DNA of 64,000 nt from Lycorma delicatula (taxonomy: Eukaryota > Arthropoda > Insecta > Hemiptera > Fulgoridae). The DNA lies in contig NC_134461.1 of the NCBI RefSeq assembly GCF_047948215.1, positions 89,152,245-89,216,244 on the forward strand, written 5' to 3'. Under the pieces are notes generated by a model, which saw only the letters and a list, made by a program, of their open reading frames with translations, ran no database searches and was not told where the DNA came from. The position numbers were made by a program, and so were the translations under genes. Shown piece after piece: positions 1 through 10,640 of the stretch (the first letter of the stretch is position 1; every line of letters begins with the position of its first letter).

Positions 1-937
1 TTAAAAGATTCTGGATTTAAATCTCATCAGATGGAGATTTTTACAAACCCCAGATATACATCCTTATCAGGAAAACTTTTGTATTAATGTCCTAATACAT
101 TTTATTTGTTTTTCATTATGTTTAGTGATAACCTGAAAATAGAATACCTGACACAGAGGATAAATTTTGTGCTGATTTTACAGTCATACTCTTGTTTATT
201 CTATAAAAACATGATTCTATAATTTATGACTGAATGTGGTAAATATGGAAAGATATGAGCTGTTGCAGGTAGGTATGAAGGTTGTTAACAATATGATACT
301 CCAAGGTTTCCAGTGTCCATAGAATTGAGTGAAAATATATGGAGTTTGTTTTTTTATCATCTGTGAAGTGTATAATATCTACTTTAATGTACCAGTATGA
401 AAGGTAGGATTGCAAGTTCATCAGCTTTTTCCTTTTTTTATATACTTTCTTCCTTTGCCAGTCCATTAAGCGATGCTAAAGTGAATAAGCTGGCAGTCCA
501 ATATTCCTTGCTTTTTCAAAAACAACAATCCTTTTTAAAATGTATGAAACATAGTTTAAATATTTAATTTACATGTAATGAATTTCTTTAACTGCTTACC
601 ACTCTTACTAAAAAGTTAAATCAATAGAATTATTATTTTTTTATTATTTTGCTCTAAGCGAGACATTACAAGAATGAGATCCAATTTCAAACATTAGTAA
701 AAGGTTGCAGCTTAAGATACCCATAAAGAGATCAGTTTTATAAAATTTTCAAAATTCATATTCTCAATCTGTCAGCTTAAAATTTTTTATAAATGTTTTC
801 TTAAATATATTATTAGGCCAGTAATTTCTTTGTGTTTTAAAAAATTAATTAACCTTATACGTATGAAGCTTAAGAAAGTAAATACGGAATGGAAAAATTT
901 TTTTTCTACTGTATGAAAAATGTTATCCTTGATCAGG
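1..937. other. AT-rich stretch, no gene recognised
   Basis: Both strands show only short reading frames of AT-rich composition. No protein family, RNA gene or clear mobile element was recognised. An 80-codon frame on the minus strand (224-466) shows no motif. Confidence 0.5.
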
Positions 938-1005
938 AATCTGGGTCTTCAGATAAAAGAATAAGACACTTCCACCTTGTGAAGGAGGTTACCAACAACT
1001 GCTGT
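938..1005 (-). repeat. SINE-B remnant (tRNA-derived), degenerate
   Basis: Read on the minus strand, the segment follows the same order of motifs as the better SINE-B copies at 10503 and 15583: a GGTGGAAGTGTC-like stretch, TTTTATCTGAAGACCC, then ATTCCTGATC in place of the B-box region. It is strongly mutated, and the call rests on comparison within the window. Confidence 0.4.
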
Positions 1006-1521
1006 TCCAACTTTTAATTCAAAAGCAGTGGATAAATCTTTAAAAGACTATGGTTATTCAATTTTTTTTTAATAGTTGTAACGTAGTTTTAGAGTTTAAT
1101 CTTTTATCTATGTTTTATAATACAGTACTGTAAAATAAATATTAAGTGCTGCCAGAGACCAGTTTGTGTTTTATTTTATAACATTTTATGGATTTTACAA
1201 GTCATTACAGAAAGTTGTAAAGTTTGATAAGAAAGCAAGAGTAATAATTATTAACCTTATCACCGAGAAAGAATCTAATTTTAAGCTCTATGCAAACTGT
1301 GGGAAAATTCAACCACACATTTGAGTATATGGGTTGTATGTGTTTAATGTTAGCATGCAAGCATCCACTAGTTCACACAATAGCATTGTAATGCGTGAAT
1401 GAGTGAACACATACACTCATGTGTGTGATAAAAATAATGTTACTAATAGTATATAGCAATAACAATCGATTTTTTTTTACTGTTGTAATTACTATATAAC
1501 TATCCTTTTTTATGCAATTCT
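1006..1521. other. No gene seen
   Basis: AT-rich sequence with poly-T tracts. No coding or RNA signal was recognised. It lies downstream of the EcKL pseudogene that reads leftward from 2523. Confidence 0.45.
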
Positions 1522-2129
1522 TCAAAACAATTTCAAATAATTTGATATCGCATTAATACTTGGAGTATGTTTTAATTCTTCTTGTTTCATTTCATTAAGT
1601 CTAAAAATATCTTGCTTTTTGGTTTTACTAACAATAAGAGTAACAAGAAGGCTATTGTAACCATAAAAAAAATATTCTTGTTCTTCAATTGCTTTATATA
1701 GTAATTTGTTTACTCTCAGTTTCAAAATATTCATTTAATTTTTCTAAATAATATTAAAAAATTAATTACATTTTTATAATTTTTGTATTGTCTTAAACAC
1801 TTGAATTCATGTAGTATATTACTTCAAATACTGCTGGTGATGTACTTCAACAAACAAGGAAATCAAGTTTTACATCAATTGGATTATTGTCAACATATTA
1901 AAACATCATCTTATTTGAGTAATAATCTTGGTGATTCAGAACATTAAGATAAACTCTTTAGGTTTATTTATTACAACCAAAATATCCCACAGCCTCTGGA
2001 CTGCTTTATTGATTCTATATATTTCCTTAAATCTGTCTAATTTTTAAATTATTTTGTAGCACTTTTAAAAGTACTTTTCATAAACTCATATGAAAACCAT
2101 TATATTATCATTAAATATAAATTCTTTTT

Positions 2130-2297
2130 TAACCTTTTTTATCATATCAGCTTGTTTCATTCAATTTTAAATATTAAAGCCATAAGAGATTTATCTATAC
2201 TATTTTTTTTAAATATTTTTATTTATATACAATTAATGTCATTAGCAACTAATCAATATCTGTTTGAATGTGTCGGTAAATATGTAGTCTTCAACAG
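2130..2297. repeat. Repeat R1, copy 1
   Basis: This stretch of about 170 bp is clearly related to 32030-32212. Shared landmarks are ATTTTAAATATTAAAGCCAT, a T-rich run, GTCATTAGC and TTCAACAGACTCAG. It lies inside the EcKL pseudogene and directly abuts the SINE-A tail. At the other site a BEL/Pao coding remnant follows, so it may be part of that retrotransposon; this is inference. Confidence 0.7.
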
Positions 2298-2455
2298 ACT
2301 CAGGCCAACTATTCCTGAGATATTTGGCTAATTTTAACCCAACCACCAAAGAACACCAGTATCCATGATTTAGTATCCAAATCCAAACAAAAGCAACTAC
2401 GTTTATTAGGATTAAACCTTACAACTCTTGACATCAAAATCAGCTGATCTAAAGC
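2297..2455 (-). mobile_element. SINE-A copy, 5'-truncated, inside EcKL pseudogene
   Basis: On the minus strand the segment carries AATCAGCTGAT, then the tRNA-unrelated body (AACCCAACCACCAAAGAACACC on the plus strand is the landmark) and the TTCCTGAGAT box. All of these are shared with the SINE-A copies at 27327, 31236, 39556 and 63301. The tRNA-like head is missing beyond CAGCTGAT. It is strongly diverged, so the insertion is old. Confidence 0.75.
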
Positions 2456-2523
2456 TACTTTGAATTCTTTAAAATTTCTTTCAGCAATTACATAACACTT
2501 TAAATCTTTTACAATTACCACAT

Positions 2524-3303
2524 TTTTTTAGAAATAAAATGATTTAATGTTAAAATAAAAAGAAAAGAAAATTTGACACTACGTATTGTACAAGATCATT
2601 CTTGTGTTATAATTATATGTTATTATTTATTAAAAATTCTTTTGCTACTAGAGTTATATTTCAGTAATTGTATTTAGCTTAAAAATGCCTCTGTGTATAT
2701 ATATATCTTGCCTTCTACTTTGCTTAAAATCACAGGAACCATTTAAATTACATATGTGAAATTTTGTGATGGTAATTTGTGTAATAGGGAGATATTTATT
2801 TTATTATGATTAAACATTTTATAAGGAATTGCGTGAGGGTGAAGTGGTGTAATAAACTTGATAGGATTTTAAAATAAACTTACTAAAGACTATTTTAAAG
2901 TTCATTAGTAAAGAATATCATTAGAGATAATACCATTATTTCAACAATTATTGACAAATATTCAAAAAAGTGTCTATCCATATAAATTTTATTTTTTTAC
3001 TTTTTGTTTTTCTAAGGTATTGAAATGAATTTTATTATTAACTTACTCCAAATGAAAAATTGTAAGTGATAACAGTTTTCAAACTTACAAGCAGATTGGA
3101 GGGTAATAACATCTTCTGTAATCATGGAAATCATATTTATACATATATTTTATCTTTTAGTTCTCTTCTAACGTACAAACTTAAGATATTTTGTCATATT
3201 ATTATTATCTTTTAATAAACTTAAAGTAAACTTGAAGTTGACCTGTGGGAATGTGAAGTGAAACTATGAAAATTTTGCATTTCATTTGAAAAATGTCTGC
3301 CTT
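2524..3303. other. No gene seen between EcKL fragments
   Basis: AT-rich sequence where the N-terminal part of the broken EcKL copy would be expected. I could not align anything here to residues 20-125 of the intact neighbours. It contains a TA-rich tract near 2695-2706. Confidence 0.4.
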
Positions 3304-3366
3304 ATTGGGAATCTAGGACTTTCAGATGAAAGGCCAATTTGCTACCGCTCTGTCCTGGCGACAGAG
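3304..3366 (-). repeat. SINE-B remnant (tRNA-derived)
   Basis: On the minus strand the motif order AGAGCGGTAGCAAATTGGCC, TTTCATCTGAAAGTCC and ATTCCCAATA follows the SINE-B head seen at 15487-15583 (GAGAGGTATAGCGTGTCGGCC, TTTCATCC, GAATCCCGGTCAG). It is degenerate and short. Confidence 0.55.
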
Positions 3367-3699
3367 TAATATTTTTTGTACATGATATTTTATTAGCTGG
3401 TAATATTTTGAACCTTATCATAGAGATAGATGAGAATGATTTTTAAATCATTAATTTTAAAATAACTAAAAACTTAAAAAAAAAAATTTTTTCTGGATCA
3501 CTTTAAACTTTGTTTTATTAAATTTTAATTCAGATTATCTTATCGCAGAACTAAAAAAATGATCATTTTTCCAGGTTTATGCAAATATCATTACAGAATG
3601 TTCTTTTATTATTTTCCACCCATAGTCATAATTATTTTCAACTCAATAGAAGTTGAAGTGTGTCCATGGCAAGTGTATGTATAAACAAACACAAAAAAT

Positions 3700-3800
3700 T
3701 GGTTGGATGTATTTTTGGTGTTATCCGATCAGTTTTTATGTAATTTTTCATAAGCGATGAAGATATTCCAATTTTTATTTCTTTTTCCTTACTTAAAACA
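3700..3800 (-). pseudogene. EcKL N-terminal fragment
   Basis: In a minus-strand frame of 60 codons (3638-3820) the stretch EIKIGISSSLMKNYIKTD resembles the conserved N-terminus of the intact neighbours (METEIPSWLTKDYIKTALEN). The following sequence does not continue the family. It is either the displaced 5' end of the pseudogene at 1522-2523 or an independent fragment. It abuts the 3' side of the intact gene at 3953-5179. Confidence 0.5.
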
Positions 3801-3952
3801 GGTAACAAATTATTTATCAAGCATTTATTTACTTATTATTTTAATTTTTGTACTTACCTTACCGATTAGATAAATGAGTACTTTGTACATGATAAAAATC
3901 TTGCAGAATTTTAACACAAAAGTTTTTAAGTTTAGTTCTTAAGTTACAGTTA

Positions 3953-5179
3953 TTACCTTCTTAGAAATAATCCTTTTTTATCAAATTCTTCTAAAAGTTT
4001 TGGTAGTAGTTTCAAGTAGTTTTCATTTTTGTAATTACTTGACAAAGCTGTATTATTTTCAATATTCTTAAGATCTTCTTGGGTCATTTCTTTGTAATCT
4101 ATGATTTCACACTTATCTGGATTAGCTAGCAGCGTGGGTAAAAATACTAAAGTGACAAATGGAGCGAAAAATTTTCGTTCTTCAATTGCTTTATTTAATT
4201 CTCTTTTATCGAGTCTTTTTTTACTGCCAAATATTTCAAGATTTTGATTCAATTTTTCTAAGTAAATATCTAGAAGTTTATCATATTGTTTTGTTCTAAT
4301 ATCTTCTTGAACACTTGAAATCATAAAATATATTAAATCAAATGCAAGCGACGTGTATCGACACATTTGAAAATCAATAAGTATAGCGTTGACTGGTTCA
4401 TTATTGACATATTTTAACATCATATTATTAGTCCAAAAATCACCATGATTTAATACATTGAAATCACCTTCTTTTGGTTTAATTAATTCAGCTAGAACAT
4501 TCCACACATTTTCTCCATAATGGTTTATTTTTTGGATATACTTCCTTAATTCAGGCTGATTTTCTAATGCTTCTACAGCACTTTTAAAAGCAATTTTTAT
4601 GAAGGGAAACATAGTTTCCTTTATTTCTTCATTGAATAAAAGTTCTTTAGCTACCTTTTTTATTACATTAGGTTCTATTTCATATAATTTTACTGACGCT
4701 GCATGAAATTTAGCTAAACTTGATAAAGCTACTTTGCTTTCTTCAAGATTTAATTGTTTCATTCTTTCGGCCATTACATAACCTTTGTTCTTTAAATCCT
4801 CTAAAATTATCGCATTGTCTTTCATGGAATAAAATGACTCTGCTGTTAAATCCTCCCATTTATCACAAAATAATAATTTGAATTTTGGTAACAATTCATT
4901 ATAAACAAGAACCTCTTTTTCATAAAGACCAAATTCTGAAAAAATTCCACCTTCATGGGGTGCCTTAATAATCAGAGTAATTTTTAATAAATCATTTTCA
5001 TTTTTTGCTTTATATTCTGCTATCACTCTATATACCGTACATACATAATTATCACCTTTTGTTATTGGCATATTTATTTTCATGTTTTCAAGTGATATAA
5101 TGTTAGATGTTCTTTTGGTGTTTTCCAATGCAGTCTTTATGTAATCTTTTGTCAGCCATGAAGGTATTTCAGTTTCCAT
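3953..5179 (-). CDS. EcKinase-like (EcKL/CHK kinase-like) protein, intact
   Basis: This 408-aa protein belongs to the insect EcKinase-like family, distant relatives of aminoglycoside and choline kinases. Known members transfer ATP phosphate to hydroxyls of ecdysteroids or detoxification products; the substrate here is unknown. Visible landmarks are METEIPSWLTKDYIKTAL at the N-terminus, a candidate ATP-binding lysine in LIIKAP (K72), ILEDLKNKGYVMA (about 125-136), LAKFHAAS (155-162), the catalytic loop HGDFWTNN (H245, D247, N252) and the metal-binding IDFQ box (D269). No signal peptide or membrane segment is seen, so it is probably cytosolic. Length is normal for the family. The ATG at 5179 is chosen because it aligns with the neighbour at 10188 and lies just after a likely 3' splice site at 5190-5191. 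By eye it is roughly 60% identical to the protein at 8923-10188, suggesting tandem duplication. Confidence 0.93.
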   Translation of the reverse strand: METEIPSWLTKDYIKTALENTKRTSNIISLENMKINMPITKGDNYVCTVYRVIAEYKAKNENDLLKITLIIKAPHEGGIFSEFGLYEKEVLVYNELLPKFKLLFCDKWEDLTAESFYSMKDNAIILEDLKNKGYVMAERMKQLNLEESKVALSSLAKFHAASVKLYEIEPNVIKKVAKELLFNEEIKETMFPFIKIAFKSAVEALENQPELRKYIQKINHYGENVWNVLAELIKPKEGDFNVLNHGDFWTNNMMLKYVNNEPVNAILIDFQMCRYTSLAFDLIYFMISSVQEDIRTKQYDKLLDIYLEKLNQNLEIFGSKKRLDKRELNKAIEERKFFAPFVTLVFLPTLLANPDKCEIIDYKEMTQEDLKNIENNTALSSNYKNENYLKLLPKLLEEFDKKGLFLRR

Positions 5180-5189
5180 TTTTACCTCT

Positions 5190-5191
5190 CT
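5190..5191 (-). other. Predicted 3' splice site (5' intron of EcKL gene)
   Basis: On the minus strand the sequence reads TTAATCTGATTTCAG followed by AGAGGTAAAA and the ATG. The acceptor is 10 bases before the start codon. The other EcKL genes have the same arrangement, implying a noncoding first exon upstream that I could not locate. Confidence 0.65.
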
Positions 5192-7649
5192 GAAATCAGA
5201 TTAATCATTGTCAAGAATTTATTAATTACTTATTTAGAATCTTATTATTTAGTTTATTGATTAGTTGTTTTTCTAATTGATTTAATTTCAGTTGATAAAA
5301 TCATTAAGGATCATGAAAATGTTCTTTAGAGATTCTGTAAAATTTTATCTTAGTTTATGAGTTAAAGAAATTATTATAAATTTACATATATATTTGTTTA
5401 TTTTTATAAGTAATTTAAAAACAGTAATAAGATATAATGTTGTACAAGAAATAATAATTCTCAACTTTCAGTGGCTGAAGTTTACCTTCACAAATTTTAA
5501 GGTAATTAAATTTGAGACTTCTTTACTTTATTATAATATGACAATATTATTTTTTGTCAAGTTATAAGAAAAATATTTTTTCATATCTCACATGGATACT
5601 TAATTTAGCCATCTTTTTTTGCATGTAAAGTATTACTGAACTAATGTATTATTTGAATTGGTCATTTATGTATGCATATAGCTCCTATTGTGAGGCAGTA
5701 TAATAACAAATTAAATTAATATACAGCATAATTATTTATTTTATATAATATTTTTAATTTATTTTTAATCAGTTACACCACTTTGTTAATAAATAATAGT
5801 GAAAATTCATAATTCTATACATTTCCAATGCCATGGTAGTACAAGTTCAAATAGTTTTGTTACCATTCACTGTTTTTATTCAATTTATTTAAAACATTTT
5901 TTGTTAAAATGAAATAAGACATACATTTCGCTGCAGACATTCTAAGGTGATATAATCTAAGCACTAAAATGTATTCTACATGAAGTAAATAATCACTCCA
6001 ATAAATAAACTCTTAAGCTCCAAATAACAAGGGAAATCAATGGCCTGTACTAAAAATATACATGTTTTTAAACTTAATTTTCAAGATTGAAATTGAACTG
6101 TAGCTAATGTTAAAATGTACAACATGGGAACTTTTATAAAAAGAGGCCCCCATGAGTCCTGACTTAAGAAATTAAAAAATTATTTGATTTTTTCAAGTTG
6201 CAGCTATTTTTAAAAATGTTACATCAGGTAGCTCTTTTCAAGAAAAGAGTCCAATTTGGACCCTAATTATTTTATTAATTATACTCTAAATATAGGATAT
6301 TTTATAATAAAAACATTATTGCTAAACTGACCCATCTAGGACCCAACATTTTTTACTAAGAATTTTTTTTCTCAGTTTTAATTTTAATGAAAACTTTAAT
6401 TTTCGTGAAAATGTCATTTGAACAAGGAAGTCAAATTAAACTAAAATTTTTTATTGAACTTTTTGATCTTTTTTGCAATTGAGGATACAATCTGCTTTCT
6501 GTTCTTGGTTAGCCAAACCAAATGAAAATATTATTTTTATTAATGATTATTGTCATTAATCACTTTTATTTAATAATGATATTCAAAAATGTTTATTTTC
6601 ATTTATTTAGATTAATAAAATGATTAACGTCATATCACTAAATATTGTTTGATTTTTTTAAGTCATAAAAGCTAAGTAATAACTTTTGTTTAGAACTAAA
6701 TCTTATTGATAATTTAATTTTATTATATTATATCCATTTAAAAATGTTCTTGAATGTAAGGGTCAACATCACAGATAGTTTGGAATCCTTTGCCAGCATT
6801 TTTTTATACCTGAATTAAATATATACAGAAAAAAAAACATGGAAAAGGTAACATTTTATAAAAGACAAGATAAAAGGGATAGAATATATGAAAAAAAATT
6901 AATAATATAACAAATATTGTATGATTAAAGAATTAGCTCTCCACAGAGACAAATGGATAATTTTATAAAAATCAGTGACTAGTCATAAAAAGTTAATTAT
7001 TGAGGTTAGCATAAGTTTAACAGATGTATGGAAGATAATGCAAAAGATTTTTTTTTAGGGAATCTTATATTAAAAACAAAATAACAGAAAATAAAGAAAA
7101 AATAATTATATTATGTACCTACCCAGATTTTATTTTATAAAATTAATTGTTTGCATTCTCTGAACTTAAAACTAATATAATTTTTTTATGACGATGAGTA
7201 TATATTTCTATTGCTAAGTTGGAAACAGGAAGGCTATTTGTGGTTTAATGTAAAATTTAATTCCTAGAAATTGTTCCAGATATTAAGTGTAAAATAATAC
7301 TCATCCAAGAATTTTGGGCTTAAATTTCAGGCACATTTGTAATTTTTCACATGCTAAAAAATTTATCCTTATAAGAATAATTCTGGCAGTTGTAATTGCA
7401 TTTCATTTTTTAGTTACTTGAATGAATAAATTAATTAGAAATATTTCTTATAAAAAGGAAGTAAAATCTAGTTTTATTGTATTACATAACTGATTTTCTC
7501 TATAGTGTCACCTGATAACATACCACATTAGTACCAAATTTCGGAAATGTATCATCAGATAGGGCCATATTTTTTTAAGGAAATTTTAACACCATTTCAT
7601 ATCTTAACATGCTTGAAAGTTATTTTACTTCTCAGATTCAATTGACTTA
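5192..7649. other. Intergenic, no gene recognised
   Basis: AT-rich sequence that should hold the promoter and first exon of the gene at 3953-5179. I could not place a first exon with confidence. No further gene or recognisable transposon was seen. Confidence 0.4.
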
Positions 7650-7800
7650 ATATGGAATTGACAGCCATTTTACTGCAAGATGGAACTCCAACTCATGCTT
7701 AATCATTAACAGATTTTTTAAATTGTCATTTTGAAGGGTCATAAATTGGTAGAGGATTTTAAAAATCAATGACTGCCTATGATTCCAGTAAAACTGTTCT
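7650..7800 (+). pseudogene. Transposase remnant (DDE type), tentative
   Basis: In one plus-strand frame with several stops the pieces LLQDGTPTHA, SLTDFLNCHFEGS and IGRGF appear. These resemble the QDGAPPH...VR.FL...F...WIGR region of insect DDE transposases. No termini are visible. The overlapping 60-codon minus-strand frame (7766-7948) is taken as a shadow. Confidence 0.4.
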
Positions 7801-8922
7801 CTTGTACATGAGAAAATATTACCCATTTGAGACTAAGGAATATTGAGCTGGAAACTACTAAAACAGACTGTTTTAACAAGTTTGATCCTTCACCATGGAA
7901 GAAAATGTCTGAACGCACTTGGTGACTGATAAAACTGTGTGCAGACAATGAAGGGGCATATATATGAATTTCGCCTCTTACAGCGTTTCCTTATCCAAAT
8001 TGCTGAAATCTTTTGACCATCCAATACTAAAATTTTATAGGTTTAAACAAAATAAATTTTTTAATGATACAAATAATTTCTTTACTAACATCGTTCTGTT
8101 AATATAGCAGTACCTGAATTGTACAATTAAAGAATGGTATTAATATGAATAAAAATAGATTAAGCTATCAGATTATTATTAATTATTGAAACAAATTTAA
8201 TAAATACATCATTAGAAGTAGGAATAATTCTTCATAAAGAATACTGAAATACATAATGAATTTCTTGGAGATACGAGTACTTTATTTATAAAGCATGATA
8301 TTTTTTAGATGATATAATTTTAGATATTTCTTTTTAACACATCAGTGAATTTAAATAAATGTACAAGTATTTATAAAGTATAATGGAAAAGATTTGTAGC
8401 ATTTCTGGTTATTTTCATAAATAGAACAAAGAATGTTTCTTTTTAAAAATTCATTTTTCCCTATTATTCACATATTGTTCCCAATTATTACTCATCACAA
8501 CAAGATGGTAATGCTTTATTTTCACTTTAATTGGTTCATTTAAAATAAAATACTAAGAATAAATATGCATCTATAATGTATGTATTGTACACAATGTTAT
8601 GTGTATACTTTCACTGACATCTACACATTGCAAAAATAAATTACTTTAGGATGAGACTTGTTTACACATATTTACAAGAACAAGTATGCCAATAATATTA
8701 AGCAGTCTTCTTATACAATGTATGCATACATTTGAATCAGAAGTTAAAGGATTTGCTCAAAAAATCAGATGAAATATTCATATTTAATTCAATTTATTGA
8801 CAATAACATTAAATACACATATAATAACAGACAAAACTGTTCATTTTTCTCCAAGATTTTGAGATTAGTTTCTAGGGTTATTATTATCAGGGTTAGAATC
8901 TACTTTTATAATTCCGATGTAT
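7801..8922. other. No gene seen
   Basis: AT-rich sequence downstream of the EcKL gene at 8923-10188. It would carry that gene's 3' UTR and polyadenylation site, but TTTATT/AATAAA motifs are too common here to choose one. Confidence 0.4.
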
Positions 8923-10188
8923 TCATACATTGCTTCTGAACTTCAATTTTATATTTGGATATTGTCTACTGAGAAACCATCCTTTTTTATCAAATTCTTC
9001 AAATCGTTTTGTAATCATTTTCAAATAATTTTCATTCTTATAATATTGTAATGCAATGTCACCATTTTCTATATTGTACAGTTCTTCTTCAGTCTTTTCT
9101 TTAAACACTTCTATAATTTCACTCTCATCTGAATCTGCTACTATAATGGGTAGCAAAACAATTACAACATAGCCTGCAAAATATTCTCGTTCCTCAATTT
9201 CATTATTTAATTCTTTTTTATCAAGTCTTTTATTACTGTCAAATATTTCAAGGTACAAATTTAATTTTTCTAAATAAATATTTAAAAGTTCATCATATTT
9301 TTCTACTCTTACATCTTCTTGAATACTTGAATGAATAAAATATAGAAGGTCATATGCTGGTGATGAATATCGAGATATTTGGAAATCTATAGGTATAACA
9401 TCTACAGGTTTTCCATCAGTGTATTTAAACATCAGATTTGCTGTCCAAAAATCACTATGATTCAATACATTAAAATTTCCTTCTTTAGGTTTTATCATTT
9501 CAGAAGCAATATCCCATAAATTTTCTCCAAAATTCTTTATCGGTTCAACATATTTTTGAAATTCTGGATGAATTTTACATATTTCAATAATGCTTTTAAA
9601 AGCAATTCTTGATAATCCAGCTGCACATGTGAGGTCTTCTCTAAAAATTATTTCTTGTCCGGCTCTTTTTATCAGCTCAGGTTCTGTTTCATATAATTTT
9701 ACAGAAGCTGCGTGAAATTTAGCTAAGCTTGATAAAGCTACTTTGCATTCCTGAAAATTTAATTGTTTCTTTCTATTAGCCATCACATAACCTTTAGCAG
9801 TTAAATCTTCTAAAATTAGAACATTATCTTCTGAAGAGTAAAATGATTTTGCACTAACATCACCCCATTTTTCACCAAAAATTAGCTTATATTTTGGTAA
9901 TAACTCATTGTAAATAATAAATTCTTTTTTATAAACACCCAATTTTGAAATAAATCCAGCTTTTAATGACGGTGTTTTAATAATTAAACTTATTTTTAAT
10001 AAATCTTTTTCATTTTTTACTCTATATTCTGTTTCCACTCTATATATAGTAGATATGTAATTATTCCCTTTTTCTAGCGGCATATTTATTTTAATACTTT
10101 CTACTGATAAGATGTTAGATGTTGTACCATTTTCCAGTGCTTTTTTTATATAATTTTTTGTCAGCCATGAAGGTATTTCAATTTCCAT
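8923..10188 (-). CDS. EcKinase-like (EcKL/CHK kinase-like) protein with HSD loop
   Basis: This 421-aa protein is a close paralogue of the gene at 3953-5179. It shares the MEIEIPSWLTKNYIKKALEN start, a candidate ATP-binding lysine in LIIKTP (K71), ILEDLTAKGYVMA, LAKFHAAS and the IDFQ box (D268). The catalytic loop reads HSDFWTAN (H244, D246, N251), so the usual glycine of HGD is serine while the key Asp and Asn remain. A C-terminal tail of about 15 residues extends beyond the paralogue. The reading frame stays open 16 codons upstream to an ATG at 10236. I prefer the ATG at 10188 because it aligns with the paralogue and a likely splice acceptor (TTTATTTTCAG, ending at 10200) lies between the two. 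It is probably a cytosolic small-molecule kinase; the substrate is unknown. Confidence 0.92.
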   Translation of the reverse strand: MEIEIPSWLTKNYIKKALENGTTSNILSVESIKINMPLEKGNNYISTIYRVETEYRVKNEKDLLKISLIIKTPSLKAGFISKLGVYKKEFIIYNELLPKYKLIFGEKWGDVSAKSFYSSEDNVLILEDLTAKGYVMANRKKQLNFQECKVALSSLAKFHAASVKLYETEPELIKRAGQEIIFREDLTCAAGLSRIAFKSIIEICKIHPEFQKYVEPIKNFGENLWDIASEMIKPKEGNFNVLNHSDFWTANLMFKYTDGKPVDVIPIDFQISRYSSPAYDLLYFIHSSIQEDVRVEKYDELLNIYLEKLNLYLEIFDSNKRLDKKELNNEIEEREYFAGYVVIVLLPIIVADSDESEIIEVFKEKTEEELYNIENGDIALQYYKNENYLKMITKRFEEFDKKGWFLSRQYPNIKLKFRSNV

Positions 10189-10199
10189 TTTTATCCAGT

Positions 10200-10201
10200 C
10201 T
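10200..10201 (-). other. Predicted 3' splice site (5' intron of EcKL gene)
   Basis: The minus strand reads GACTAGTTTATTTTCAG followed by ACTGGATAAAA and the ATG at 10188. The acceptor-to-ATG distance (11 bases) nearly equals that of the neighbour at 5179. This argues against use of the ATG at 10236. Confidence 0.65.
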
Positions 10202-10502
10202 GAAAATAAACTAGTCAATAATGATATTATTAACATTATTAAAAAAATAGTAATAATTAAACAATTAATTTAATTTATTTGAATGTGTTCTTAAATAGTA
10301 TTAATGACAGATCTAATTAAAAAAATTCCCTGATTTTAATCATTTCGCTTTACATGTTTGTTACTGGTTTTGAAATTATTTAATAAAATCAATTAATGAT
10401 TTAAATCATACTATAAAGTTGATAGCAGCCAATTGGTGTAGTTGCTTTTAATTTAGTTTATACTGAGTTCAATTCCTAATGAGGTTCTAAATATTTCTAA
10501 TC

Positions 10503-10640
10503 ATATTCGTCTCGGCCTTTCATCCAAAGGTCCCGGGTTTGAATCCTGGTCAGGTATGGCATTTTCACACACGCTACAAATCATTCATCTCATCCTCAAT
10601 ATTTAACGGTGGTCCCGGAGGTTAAATAAAAAATAAAAAA
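10503..10640 (+). mobile_element. SINE-B, tRNA-derived
   Basis: The segment carries TCGGCCTTTCATCC, then GGTCCCGGGTTTGAATCC, whose GGTTTGAATCC is a good Pol III B box, then TGGTCAGGTATGGCATTTT. After a body containing CATTCATCTCATCCTCAATA and GGTGGTCCCGGAGGTTAA it ends in an A-rich tail (TAAATAAAAAATAAAAAATA). This is a typical tRNA-headed SINE. The 5' A-box part is poorly preserved. Confidence 0.75.

Larger units (their letters stand above)
1522..2523 (-). pseudogene. EcKinase-like (EcKL/CHK) pseudogene with insertions
   Basis: Reading leftward, pieces of the intact neighbours appear in order. At 2456-2523 is the segment matching EDLK..YV.AER...FKVAL (about residues 127-155 of the 408-aa neighbour). 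At about 2010-2090 is a match to FKSA...RKYIE.IK...LWDIL. At 1855-1990 is the catalytic region, where LNHGDFWT reads LNHQDYYS and the IDFQ box reads LDFL. At 1522-1734 is the C-terminal part (KAIEEQEYFFYGY...MKQEELK). Several stops and frameshifts are visible. The stretch from about 2130 to 2455 is foreign: repeat R1 plus a SINE-A copy. The family consists of ATP-dependent small-molecule kinases, but this copy lacks the HGD glycine, the IDFQ glutamine and an open frame, so it cannot encode an active enzyme. The orphan N-terminal match at 3700-3800 may be its 5' end. Confidence 0.85.

Noticed and set aside
8923..10236. Longer EcKL start at 10236
   Set aside because: The extra 16 codons overlap a strong splice acceptor and have no counterpart in the paralogues; the ATG at 10188 aligns with them.
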